A DNA stretch of 64,000 bases from Sulfitobacter alexandrii (GTDB lineage: Bacteria; Pseudomonadota; Alphaproteobacteria; Rhodobacterales; Rhodobacteraceae). The notes beneath the pieces were generated by a model. It had not been told where the DNA came from. It made no database searches and saw only the letters and a program-made list of their open reading frames with translations. Positions 17,793 to 24,742 of this stretch are shown here, piece by piece. A program made the position numbers and the translations under genes. Numbering within the stretch: the first letter of the stretch is position 1; the number at the start of each line of letters is the position of its first letter. Location of the stretch: the NCBI RefSeq assembly GCF_001886735.1, contig NZ_CP018076.1, forward strand, positions 1,674,001-1,738,000. The letters are read 5' to 3'.

Positions 17793-18854
17793 TCAGGACT
17801 TTTGGGAACTTTGGCTGTCCGAGTGGGAACTTTCCGTTCCTGATATGATCCGCCTCAGGTCGGCCGACTTGCTGTAGCGTGCCGCTTCGCTGGCTGTTTC
17901 GTGGCCCAGGATCGCCATGCGCTGCGCGTCGGTTGCGCCGTTCTCCTTGAAGACAGCCGCGCGATGTTTCCGGATCCCGTGGGCAGTCTTGTCGGCGTCA
18001 AGGCCGGCGGCCGTGCAGGCGCGCGAAAACCATTGCGCTGCCGCCTTCGGGCTGCGCGGCGCGCCGCGGCCTGTCACGAGGAAGGTCATGTGGCGGGGGT
18101 GCTGGTCCAGGCAACGGCGGAGGTGGTCGTCCGCCTCGAACCAGGCGGGTCCCGGCACATTGAAGGGGCAGGTGGCCTCGCTGCCGGACTTCTGGCGTCT
18201 GTAGGTCAGCCAGCCGTCCTTGATCATACCAGGGCCGAGCCGGCCAGCATCACCGATCGCGGCGCAGGTGCGGTGCATGAGCTCGAAGGCCAGCCGTTGA
18301 TGCGTGTCGTGCGGCCAGTGGGCCCGGAACTTGGCGACATCGTCTCGTGTCCAGGCAACGCGGCCGTCGGTCTTAGGTGTCGCTCTGCGGCGGACGGCGC
18401 GTGCCGGATCCTCCTCGATGAGGCCGGCATCTTCAGCCCAGCGGCACAACCCGCGCCATATTTTACGCCGCGTGTTCGCCGGATGTGCATTGAGCCGCGA
18501 CAGGTCCTTGCGGATGTGGCGCGTCTGCAGGTCATCGAACAGCGCGGCGCCGTAGCGGGCCTCGATGTCCTCAAGCGCACGCCGCCACAGCGCCCGCGTG
18601 GTGGGTGCGAGGCTCATGAACACATCGGAGGCCAGATAAGCCCTGATACCAGCACCCAGCGTGCCCGTCCGGTGCCTGACGGCCGGGTGCGGCTTGCTGC
18701 CATCGTGGGCTGCCAGCAGCTCGGCGTACTTCTTCAGGAAGACAGGATCATTCTTGGGCGTGTCGGGCATCGGCACGCCTTTCTGGCCCTTGGGGCGGAA
18801 GTAGTACCTTGGGTTGCCAGAGGGGAAACGACCGTTGGGGTTGAGGTGCTTCAT
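17793..18854 (-). CDS. int: Prophage tyrosine integrase (site-specific recombinase)
   Basis: 353 residues from ATG 18854, chosen because it overlaps the stop of the upstream excisionase-like gene (ATGA). An N-terminal SAM-like core-binding domain (about 65-160) is followed by the catalytic domain. The lysine is in TYRRQKSGSEA, the H-x-x-R box is AHGIRKHRAAVF, and the tyrosine lies in LGHETASEAARYSKSADL near the C-terminus; the first arginine is probably in RTCAAIGDAGRLG. Integrases of this length with a K-H-R-H-Y set promote integration at tRNA genes; this one ends 35 bp from tRNA-Arg(CCG). Confidence 0.93.
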   Translation of the reverse strand: MKHLNPNGRFPSGNPRYYFRPKGQKGVPMPDTPKNDPVFLKKYAELLAAHDGSKPHPAVRHRTGTLGAGIRAYLASDVFMSLAPTTRALWRRALEDIEARYGAALFDDLQTRHIRKDLSRLNAHPANTRRKIWRGLCRWAEDAGLIEEDPARAVRRRATPKTDGRVAWTRDDVAKFRAHWPHDTHQRLAFELMHRTCAAIGDAGRLGPGMIKDGWLTYRRQKSGSEATCPFNVPGPAWFEADDHLRRCLDQHPRHMTFLVTGRGAPRSPKAAAQWFSRACTAAGLDADKTAHGIRKHRAAVFKENGATDAQRMAILGHETASEAARYSKSADLRRIISGTESSHSDSQSSQKS

Positions 18855-19096
18855 TCTGGCGCCATGCCGAAGATGTCGTCGCATGAATTACCGCCTCCCA
18901 TGTCTGATCCCGGTATCCCGCCTTCAGTAGCGAGGTTGTCCGCATAGGCGTCAAGTTCGATCCGGTCATATAGCCGCTTGCCGTCCAACACCTTGCGGGG
19001 CAGCTTCAGGCACCGCAACTTGGACTCGCTGACACCCAGATAATGCGCGGCCTGTGGCGCTGGCATGAGCCTTGGGATGAAAGACAGAGCCGGCAT
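18851..19096 (-). CDS. AlpA/excisionase-like helix-turn-helix protein
   Basis: 81 residues. A MerR-like winged helix is suggested by PAPQAAHYLGVSESKLRCLK followed by DGKRLYDRIELDAYADNL, the layout of AlpA and phage Xis-type DNA-binding proteins, where a single HTH is followed by an R-x-Y-D/dR-x-x-L-D-A-Y wing. The stop overlaps the integrase start, so both are made together, as expected for a directionality factor acting with its integrase. Its extension after residue 60 is Gly/Asp rich and not conserved in the fold. Confidence 0.75.
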   Translation of the reverse strand: MPALSFIPRLMPAPQAAHYLGVSESKLRCLKLPRKVLDGKRLYDRIELDAYADNLATEGGIPGSDMGGGNSCDDIFGMAPE

Positions 19097-19173
19097 CGCC
19101 TACACCTCCTCACGCGCTCGGGTCAGGGAGGGCGATACGTTAAGTCTGACGTAGGTCGCGGGGAATTTTGAAT

Positions 19174-19329
19174 TCAGCGCCGGTTTCTGAAATCGCGCCA
19201 GACGTAGTACGGCCAGAATAGCCCCTGTTTCACGTCTGCGATAAATCCTTTGCCGCCTTTGTCCGCCATCCAGAACAGGCCGAATATCAAATAGGCAATT
19301 GGTATGACGCCCGCTACGGTGGTCAACAT
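19174..19329 (-). CDS. 51-residue membrane microprotein (paralogue of the 76-residue neighbour)
   Basis: Start ATG at 19329 with a strong GGAGG four to five bases upstream. One hydrophobic span (VIPIAYLIFGLFW) is followed by MADKGGKGFIADVKQGLFWP and a basic end (YYVWRDFRNRR). The second half matches the 76-residue protein encoded at 19495-19725 (VADEGTKGFFSDIFRTVFWP, ending LRRR). The very good ribosome site and the paralogy argue for a real gene despite its size. Function unknown; superinfection exclusion or another membrane-level lysogenic trait would be a reasonable idea for a gene next to int, but nothing shows it directly. Confidence 0.7.
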   Translation of the reverse strand: MLTTVAGVIPIAYLIFGLFWMADKGGKGFIADVKQGLFWPYYVWRDFRNRR

Positions 19330-19338
19330 GCACCTCCG

Positions 19339-19379
19339 TGGTCATTTTTGGGTCTGTTCCCAAAACGATAGTATGACCA
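19339..19379. promoter_or_regulatory. Nested inverted repeats upstream of the 51-residue gene
   Basis: An outer 7-bp inverted repeat (TGGTCAT 19339-19345 / ATGACCA 19373-19379) encloses an inner one (TTTTGGG 19346-19352 / CCCAAAA 19359-19365). On the minus strand a TTGACC-N16-TATCGT promoter-like pair overlaps the distal half. It could be an operator or an RNA hairpin in the leader of the microprotein gene. Confidence 0.45.
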
Positions 19380-19494
19380 TCAATCAGGTCAACTTGAGGT
19401 TGCCGTTTGCCCGCTTTGTTTCGTTCGTTGAGGGGGGATGTCGAAGTTGTACAGGCGCGCGAAATTGAATGCGCTAATTCCTCCCGGCGCGCCG

Positions 19495-19725
19495 TCAGCG
19501 ACGTCGGAGCATCTTTATCAGAAGATGAATGGGCCAGAAAACTGTGCGGAAGATATCCGAGAAGAACCCTTTTGTTCCCTCGTCTGCGACGCGGACCAAT
19601 CCAATGGTAAAATATACGATGATGCAACAGGCTGCGGCGATGGTCAGGGACACTGCGAACACTTCCTGCTTGGTGCAATACTGAGTAGCTAGCCCAAGGG
19701 CGGACATTATCCATGGGACGGTCAC
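19495..19725 (-). CDS. 76-residue membrane protein (paralogue of the 51-residue neighbour)
   Basis: GTG start at 19725 preceded by GAGG; an internal ATG at 19707 is possible. A hydrophobic span (VFAVSLTIAAACCIIVYFTIGLV) is followed by RVADEGTKGFFSDIFRTVFW and a basic tail (KMLRRR). The segment after the span matches the 51-residue protein at 19174-19329, so the two look like a tandem duplication with divergence. It lies in the leftward prophage operon between the ParB-like gene and the integrase block. No known family recognised. Confidence 0.6.
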   Translation of the reverse strand: MTVPWIMSALGLATQYCTKQEVFAVSLTIAAACCIIVYFTIGLVRVADEGTKGFFSDIFRTVFWPIHLLIKMLRRR

Positions 19726-19806
19726 CGGTTTGCCTCATTTCGAAACCTCCGCCGCCGCTACCAGAAGTGTCGATACCAAGCGCCATCAGGAGTAGATCCA
19801 ACGGCG

Positions 19807-21672
19807 TCATGTCGCTGCCCCTTCCGAGACATTCCTCGCGATCGCGTCCGGCAGCCAGGCGTCGATCGCCGTGATCTCGGCGCGGCTGAGGCCCAAGGCT
19901 TCCTGGGTGCTGGCGTCGTTGAACAGCGCCTCGAGCTCCTTGCGCTTCTCGCCGACCTTCAGCTTGGTGAACCGCTCCATCTGGTCGGCTCGATCCTCCG
20001 TGGCCACCAGGGTGCGCCAGATCGCGTCAAGCGCATCCGACCGGCAGTACTTGAAGAAGTTCTCGGCCGTCGGCGTCCAGATGCTGCGGGGCGTGACCTC
20101 CAGCGCCTCCATCATCGCGCCGTTGATCCGGGCCCCGAAGGGCGCGTTCACGCAGCGCACCAGCGCAAGGGTCAGCACGGTGTTGCGGTACTTCTTGCCC
20201 TTGTCCAAGAAGGCCTTGAAGTCGGACCCGATGTCCTCGCCCAGGCGCGGCAGGGGCGCGTCGTCCTCACCGGTGATCCGCTTGTCGATGGTCAGCGCCT
20301 CGGTCGATGCCGGCAGCGCGTCCTGCTCCGTCGCGACCACGTTGAACGCACCCGACCAGCTCGAGATCTCGTGCCAGAGTTGGAACGCCAGCAGATCAAG
20401 CACCAACTCTGGCCGGCGCAGCATTTCCGTTTGCAGCGCGATCCGCTGGATGCGGTGCAGATCGTCGATGCCCGCCTGGCTCACCGGCGGCTTGGGCTTG
20501 ACGGTTTCAATGCTGTCGCTGCCTGCGGCGCTGCCGGCGCGCTTGATCGGGATGTAGGCGCCGGTCTGCTCAAGTTTGCCTTCATGATTGACCAAGAGAT
20601 ATGCCGTGGCAGCCGCGCGCTCTTCGTCCGCGTAGTCGCCTTTCATCCGGTCTTCGAGCCGGTCGAACTCCCCTGCCTCTCCGCTGGTGAACTCCCGCGC
20701 CTCTCCGATCTCGCACAACTCTTCGTAGCGGGTCATGTCGGCATCGGGCAGCTCGACGCTTGCCCGGTGAATGCGGCGCATGTCATCGGTGTGCTGGTGT
20801 CCCAGCCAGGTCTCGAAGATGGGAATGACCCGGGCGAACCCTTCGGCCTGCTGAAGATCCTCGGCGGCCTTGGTCAGCTTCTGCCGGAACAGGTTTTCCA
20901 CCAGCTCGACGTTGTGCAGGACGGATTGATCGTTGAACAGATCCTCGTCCATCTTGCCGCCCTCGGCCCGGTAGAGGTCCAAGCCGATGTAGCGCACCCG
21001 CCGGTCAGTGGAGGGCACGTTGCCTTCCAGCAGCTGCCGGCGCAGGCGGGCGGCGCCGAAGCCCTGTTCGGTGGCGAGGTTCAGCGCTTCCATCTCGCGC
21101 GGCAGGCTATCGGTCAGGGTGAGGACCTGCGCGACATCGAGGGTGATCTGCCCCTCGCGCAGCGCGGTTAGCGTCGCGTCGGACAGCCGTGATAGGCGCA
21201 GGCGGCGCAGCACATGTGCGAGTGTCTGGCCGAAGGCGGCCGCGATCAGTTCGGGCGTGTTCCCCTGGTCCGCCATCGCCGCATAGGCGCGGATCTCCTC
21301 GGCCGGATGCAGCGGGCGTTGGGTGGCGCCCTCGGTGCCGGCCCAGCTGCGCGCCATCATCTCGTCGTCGGTCACATGGACCGGGATGTTCTCGAAGTCG
21401 ATCTGAACGCCGTCTCGCAGTGGGTCGATGCCCGAGCCTTCATGGGCCAGAAGCTCCAGCGCGCGCAGGCGGCGACCGCCGGCGACGACACCCAATCCTT
21501 CCGGGCCATCGAACACGTTAAGGTTCTGCAGCAAGCCGTTGATCGAGATGGATTTCGCAAGCGCGGCGATATCCGTCTCGTCGTGCTCCTGCCGCGGGTT
21601 GAAAGGATGCAGGAACAGCGCGGTCAGCGGCACGGTCCGGGTGCTGCGGGCGATGGGGGATTGGTCGGTCAT
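19807..21672 (-). CDS. ParB/RepB/Spo0J-type protein with a long C-terminal extension
   Basis: 621 residues from ATG 21672. The ParB N-terminal (CTP-binding/nuclease-like) domain is at about residues 12-110: PLTALFLHPFNPRQEHDE, ALAKSISINGLLQNLNVF and the GVVAGGRRLRALELL motif. It is followed by PLHPAEEIRAYAAMAD and an HTH (AAFGQTLAHVLRRLRLSRL) near 160. Chromosomal ParB is about 300 residues; the extra 350 are unassigned. No ParA is encoded nearby. Large ParB-like proteins of this type recur in prophages and plasmids of Rhodobacteraceae, where they may act in replication, partition or regulation. It is the largest gene of the leftward early operon. Confidence 0.85.
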   Translation of the reverse strand: MTDQSPIARSTRTVPLTALFLHPFNPRQEHDETDIAALAKSISINGLLQNLNVFDGPEGLGVVAGGRRLRALELLAHEGSGIDPLRDGVQIDFENIPVHVTDDEMMARSWAGTEGATQRPLHPAEEIRAYAAMADQGNTPELIAAAFGQTLAHVLRRLRLSRLSDATLTALREGQITLDVAQVLTLTDSLPREMEALNLATEQGFGAARLRRQLLEGNVPSTDRRVRYIGLDLYRAEGGKMDEDLFNDQSVLHNVELVENLFRQKLTKAAEDLQQAEGFARVIPIFETWLGHQHTDDMRRIHRASVELPDADMTRYEELCEIGEAREFTSGEAGEFDRLEDRMKGDYADEERAAATAYLLVNHEGKLEQTGAYIPIKRAGSAAGSDSIETVKPKPPVSQAGIDDLHRIQRIALQTEMLRRPELVLDLLAFQLWHEISSWSGAFNVVATEQDALPASTEALTIDKRITGEDDAPLPRLGEDIGSDFKAFLDKGKKYRNTVLTLALVRCVNAPFGARINGAMMEALEVTPRSIWTPTAENFFKYCRSDALDAIWRTLVATEDRADQMERFTKLKVGEKRKELEALFNDASTQEALGLSRAEITAIDAWLPDAIARNVSEGAAT

Positions 21673-21709
21673 GTGGGGCTTCCTTCTTTGCGCCAAAAGG
21701 CGGTTAGGG

Positions 21710-21997
21710 TCACGGCGTCGGCCATTGCTCCGGCGGCAGGAACTGGGCCTTGCGCCGGGCGACCGCGGCCGAGATGCGGGGCGAGCGTTCGGCCAGATCA
21801 ACGGCCAGGGGCGAGGCCTCGGGGCGGTCGATCAAATAGGCAGGCTCGCCCAGGCGGTCGAAGCGCACCGGCTGGCCCCGCCGCAGCTTCAGGTAGGCCC
21901 ATTGCGCAGCCAGAACCGCCGGCACGCGGCAGAAGCGTTCGGGATGGCTGACCACGTGGGCGGCGACCTGGTCCCGGTCAAAGATATCGGTGATCAT
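21710..21997 (-). CDS. Small prophage hypothetical protein
   Basis: 95 residues from the ATG at 21997, which overlaps the stop of the preceding gene (ATGA-type). The sequence (MITDIFDRDQVAAHVVSHPERF, then LAAQWAYLKLRRGQPVRFDRL) is soluble and basic, with no motif I recognise. It belongs to the leftward chain of short, overlapping early genes between the repressor and the ParB-like gene. Coding is supported by the coupling and the codon use, not by a known family. Confidence 0.65.
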   Translation of the reverse strand: MITDIFDRDQVAAHVVSHPERFCRVPAVLAAQWAYLKLRRGQPVRFDRLGEPAYLIDRPEASPLAVDLAERSPRISAAVARRKAQFLPPEQWPTP

Positions 21998-22215
21998 GCG
22001 ACGGCCCCCTTGCAGGTCATGGCGCCAGCGGTGCGCACCAGTGTCTCTCGCAGGGCGCGGGCCCGGTGGGCATCGCATCCGTTCGGCGCAAGACGCAGGA
22101 TCGTGTCGCAAGCCGCGATCAGAACGCTGTCGGGATGATGCGCGCAGTCCGCCAGCAGCCCGCGGGCATGGGCAAGATCGGTGGCGTCGTCGGTGGTCGG
22201 GTCGATCAACTGCAT
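21994..22215 (-). CDS. Small prophage hypothetical protein
   Basis: 73 residues from ATG 22215, preceded by AGGAGT. The protein (DPTTDDATDLAHARGLLADC, then HPDSVLIAACDTILRLA) is helical with four cysteines spread along it but no CxxC pair. It overlaps its neighbours on both sides by four to ten bases. No family recognised; a role in early phage functions is inferred from location. Confidence 0.6.
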   Translation of the reverse strand: MQLIDPTTDDATDLAHARGLLADCAHHPDSVLIAACDTILRLAPNGCDAHRARALRETLVRTAGAMTCKGAVA

Positions 22216-22517
22216 GTCTGTGACTCCTGCAGGTGGGGGGTGCTGACGTTCATCGGCGCGCAGCGTTGGGCGGCCTTGATCCATTCGGCCATGGCCTCCT
22301 CCATCGTCTCGCCGATGTGATAGAGACCCAGCAGGCTGATCTCGGCGTAGACCGGACCGGCGCGTCCCTGTTTCGTGGGGTCGATGATGGACCCGCCGGT
22401 GTCGATCGCGACTTCGGTGAGGCGGCGGTGGCGCGCGTCGGCGTCGGTGATCCTGCGCAACTCGTCCGCCAGGTGGCGCCGCTGGGCGGCCTGGACAAGG
22501 GCATGGTGGAAAGTCAT
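22206..22517 (-). CDS. Small prophage hypothetical protein
   Basis: 103 residues, soluble. The middle part (SIIDPTKQGRAGPVYAEISL then LGLYHIGETMEEAMAEWIKA) resembles small phage proteins annotated only as hypothetical, with a terminal helical region. The first base of its ATG is at 22517, shared with the stop of the preceding gene. It is part of the leftward early operon. I cannot name a domain. Confidence 0.65.
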   Translation of the reverse strand: MTFHHALVQAAQRRHLADELRRITDADARHRRLTEVAIDTGGSIIDPTKQGRAGPVYAEISLLGLYHIGETMEEAMAEWIKAAQRCAPMNVSTPHLQESQTCS

Positions 22518-22732
22518 CAGAACAGCCCTCCTTGCTTTGCTTCGCCGGGGCGGATCACGGCGACGGTCTCGAGCACCAGATGCGGGGCGTTGGTCTCATT
22601 GGCGAGACGGCCCGCGGTTTCCTCGGCTTCGGCGCGTGTGCCGTAGCGTTGACGGGGTTCGGTGCGCGCGCCGGGGTGCATCGGCTTGCGGCAGACCATC
22701 CAGAAACGGGCGAAGCGCGGCAGCTCGGTCAT
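22517..22732 (-). CDS. Small prophage hypothetical protein
   Basis: 71 residues from ATG 22732, overlapping the stop of the zinc-ribbon gene by four bases. The sequence (MTELPRFARFWMVCRKPMHP, RQRYGTRAEAEETAGRLANE, APHLVLETVAVIRP) reads like a short substrate-like or single-stranded DNA-associated early protein: a beta-alpha-beta pattern with RYGTRAEAE at the helix start. No family name can be given. Confidence 0.6.
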   Translation of the reverse strand: MTELPRFARFWMVCRKPMHPGARTEPRQRYGTRAEAEETAGRLANETNAPHLVLETVAVIRPGEAKQGGLF

Positions 22733-22929
22733 TGCAGGCGCATCCCTGCGCGATCTGCCCAAGCGTCCCAGCCCTGAACGCCATCCTCGCGATACTGCGG
22801 GCCGTTCGCCCCGCAGGTGTTGCAGTGGACGTAGGACTGCATCTCGCCGTCGCCGTCAGGGCAGGGAAACTCGATCCTGTGCAGATCCATCTGGCCGCAG
22901 AACGGGCAGGGCGGCGGGGGTAGGTTCAT
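22729..22929 (-). CDS. Lar-like zinc-ribbon protein (restriction alleviation type)
   Basis: 66 residues with the Lar/anti-restriction layout: PCPFCG at the N-terminus, a second metal pair in VHCNTCGANGP, and the terminal W-x-x-W pattern (GVQGWDAWADRAG). Proteins of this kind in Rac prophage and many phages reduce type I restriction by modulating the host methylase, although most members are untested. It overlaps both neighbouring genes by four bases in the leftward early operon. The first pair is C-P-F-C and the second C-N-T-C. Confidence 0.72.
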   Translation of the reverse strand: MNLPPPPCPFCGQMDLHRIEFPCPDGDGEMQSYVHCNTCGANGPQYREDGVQGWDAWADRAGMRLQ

Positions 22930-23351
22930 GCCAGCCCTCCAGCCATCACCAGGCGCCGGGCGCGCAATTCATTGCAGATGTCGGTCAGGAGCATCGCAAG
23001 CGTGAGCTGATCGGCCTCGCTGAGGCTCCCGACGCGGCGATGTTCGTCGTCTTGCGCCAGCGACCGCAGCGTCTTGATCGAGGTCAGGGCGGCGGTGTCC
23101 CACTGGAAAGGCTCGCCCGCCATCGCTCCGCGGCGTGCGATCAGCTCACCGCAGATGTGCGGCAGTGCCAGCGCGAGCAGCGCCTGGTCGTCGGTCGAGA
23201 TCTCGCCCAATGCGCGGTCCGGATCGCCGGCGGCAAGGGTGCGGAGCTCGGCGTTGGTGACCAGTTCTTCCGGCGCGATCGGCCGGATCGGTACTGCGGC
23301 GATGGCAGCGGCGAGGGTGGATCGGGAGGTGGGTCTGGTGCTCTGGAACAT
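22926..23351 (-). CDS. Prophage early hypothetical protein (first gene of the leftward operon)
   Basis: 141 residues, mostly helical, made of two similar halves: LALALPHICGELIARRGAMAG and LAMLLTDICNELRARRLVMAG, each following a Leu-rich stretch. This internal duplication suggests a two-lobed fold. No named domain recognised. Its ATG lies 29 bp from a TAATCC-N-GGATA operator, so it should be directly controlled by the prophage repressor, and it is followed by six or more overlapping genes. Confidence 0.65.
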   Translation of the reverse strand: MFQSTRPTSRSTLAAAIAAVPIRPIAPEELVTNAELRTLAAGDPDRALGEISTDDQALLALALPHICGELIARRGAMAGEPFQWDTAALTSIKTLRSLAQDDEHRRVGSLSEADQLTLAMLLTDICNELRARRLVMAGGLA

Positions 23352-23379
23352 TGGAAACTCCTAGTTGCAGAAACACCTT

Positions 23380-23399
23380 TAATCCAAAAAAATCGGATA
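23380..23399. promoter_or_regulatory. Prophage operator site A (leftward operon)
   Basis: TAATCC-N8-CGGATA, an imperfect inverted repeat matching two further copies at 23901 and 23942. It is 29 bp upstream of the first gene of the leftward early operon, where a repressor would block transcription. Confidence 0.65.
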
Positions 23400-23578
23400 C
23401 TACAAGGAAAAATACGAAAAAAATGGATATTGGGCTTGCCCGCTATGGGGGAAGTGGTGTTGACTGGGTGAGATCAAAAAGAGAACATTTGCTTCGTGAG
23501 CTTTGGGCATGTTGATTCGAATAAGCATTCTGCTCAGGCGTGCTGGCCTAAGCCTCAACTGGTTGCTGAACCGCAGGG

Positions 23579-23884
23579 TCAGTCGTGCGAGGAAAGAGCC
23601 TCGAACAATGCTGTTTGAATATCGCCGGGAAGTTGAACGAAGTCGCCGAAAAGGATGAAGTTTGCGTCGATGCGATGGTTGGTGTGCAGATATCGTATAA
23701 CTTCTAGTGAAGGGCGACCTTTGATCTCTTGAGAATTGTAGGTTGTCTGTTTCACCTGAACGGCCTCGGCAAACTCTTTCTGCCCAAGACCTACGACGAC
23801 TCGTGCCGCCTTTAAGCGCGCCCGGATTGCTTCCGGGTCGGACTTCCTGGTCCGCGCAAGTGCCTCTTTCTGCTCAAAGTTCAT
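23579..23884 (-). CDS. XRE-family (CI-like) prophage repressor
   Basis: 101 residues. A helix-turn-helix of the lambda-repressor type lies around residues 20-75 (AIRARLKAARVVVGLGQKEF, then VKQTTYNSQEIKGRPSLEVI), with a short C-terminal region (RIDANFILFGDFVQL). It has no LexA-like peptidase domain, so it is not a RecA-cleaved CI; induction would need another trigger. It is divergent from the Cro-like gene at 23975, with two operator copies between them and a third in front of the leftward operon. This arrangement is the strongest evidence that it is the lysogeny repressor. Confidence 0.85.
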   Translation of the reverse strand: MNFEQKEALARTRKSDPEAIRARLKAARVVVGLGQKEFAEAVQVKQTTYNSQEIKGRPSLEVIRYLHTNHRIDANFILFGDFVQLPGDIQTALFEALSSHD

Positions 23885-23900
23885 GAGACCTTGTAGCCTG

Positions 23901-23920
23901 TAATCCGAAAAAATTGAATA
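23901..23920. promoter_or_regulatory. Prophage operator site B (repressor promoter)
   Basis: TAATCC-N8-TGAATA, the most degenerate of the three operator copies, 17 bp upstream of the repressor start. Likely autoregulatory. Confidence 0.6.
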
Positions 23921-23941
23921 CAGTCATCGATCCGAACTTGA

Positions 23942-23962
23942 TAATCCACAATAATCGGATTA
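23942..23962. promoter_or_regulatory. Prophage operator site C (rightward promoter)
   Basis: TAATCC-N9-GGATTA is a perfect 6-bp inverted repeat 13 bp upstream of the rightward Cro-like gene. It overlaps TTGATAAT, a possible -10 region. Confidence 0.68.
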
Positions 23963-23974
23963 ATCGATTGTTGC

Positions 23975-24220
23975 ATGTACAGCGACGCTAGATCTTTCAT
24001 CGACGCCATGGGTGGTTACCGTTCTCTAGCCGCTCGTTTGAGAATTGGTGCCACGACACTTCATACGCACATGATGTCCGGGTTGCTTCCTCCGAAGTGG
24101 TACGGAGCTTTGGTCGCCTTGGCGAGCGAGAAGGGCATGGAACCACCGAGCCGTTCATTGTTTGCATTCGAGAAATTGCCTCCTCCGCCGGTGACTGAGC
24201 AGGCTGGAGATGCTGCATGA
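23975..24220 (+). CDS. Cro-like helix-turn-helix regulator
   Basis: 81 residues. The N-terminal part SFIDAMGGYRSLAARLRIGA then TTLHTHMMSGLLPPKWYGAL has the compact HTH used in phage Cro/CII-like proteins (G-G-Y-R-x-L-A, then a recognition helix and a P-x-x-W/Y wing), followed by a short Pro-rich tail. It is the first rightward gene, divergent from the XRE repressor. It should act as the antirepressor side of the switch. The family cannot be named more exactly. Confidence 0.72.
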   Translation: MYSDARSFIDAMGGYRSLAARLRIGATTLHTHMMSGLLPPKWYGALVALASEKGMEPPSRSLFAFEKLPPPPVTEQAGDAA

Positions 24221-24295
24221 TTAACCTTCAAATCGTGGTTTCATCGTTGATCTGTCGCACTCACGTCACGACCTGCCAAGGAAACGAGGTATCCC

Positions 24296-24742
24296 ATGGC
24301 TGACGATGTGATCCGGGGTCAGTTTGACGGATTGGTCCGTCGCGCGGGCGGGGTCGACGCGGTGGCCGCGATCCTCGAGGCACGGCATGGCTCCGGCACC
24401 AAGGGCACTGTCAGCAAGATGTGCCGGGGGCAGATTGGCGTAACGATCGACGCGGTGGTAGCGGTCGAGGATTTCCTCGGCAGCTATCCGATCACCCGCC
24501 GCCTGATCGAGCGGATAGGCAAGGATCCCCAGCCGGCGCAGCCGCTCTCGGAATTGGCCGCGACCTGCGCGGTGGCAGCGGGCGAGGCGCATGGCGCCTT
24601 GGTGCGGGCCATGTCGGAGACCAGTGCCGGCGGGTCTGCCCTTACGCGAGGTGAGCGCACCGAAGTGTTGGCCCGGATGCGCACCGCGCGAGAAGAAATG
24701 GATCAGATCATCGCGGCCGTCGAAGGGATGGCCGCGCCGTGA
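24296..24742 (+). CDS. Prophage early regulator-like hypothetical protein
   Basis: 148 residues, preceded by GAGG before ATCCC-ATG. The N-terminal half (GQFDGLVRRAGGVDAVAAIL then SGTKGTVSKMCRGQIGVTID) has the appearance of an HTH that reads a G-T-x-S-K-M-x-R-G recognition helix, like phage CII-type or other XRE-like proteins. The C-terminal half is a helical bundle (EVLARMRTAREEMDQIIAAV). It follows the Cro-like gene in the rightward early transcript. Exact role unknown. Confidence 0.65.
   Translation: MADDVIRGQFDGLVRRAGGVDAVAAILEARHGSGTKGTVSKMCRGQIGVTIDAVVAVEDFLGSYPITRRLIERIGKDPQPAQPLSELAATCAVAAGEAHGALVRAMSETSAGGSALTRGERTEVLARMRTAREEMDQIIAAVEGMAAP

Noticed and set aside
19100..19810. 236-codon minus-strand frame starting at the ParB-like stop
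   Set aside because: It runs antiparallel in register over two better-supported microprotein genes that have ribosome-binding sites and are paralogous; only its first 30 codons might be translated by coupling.
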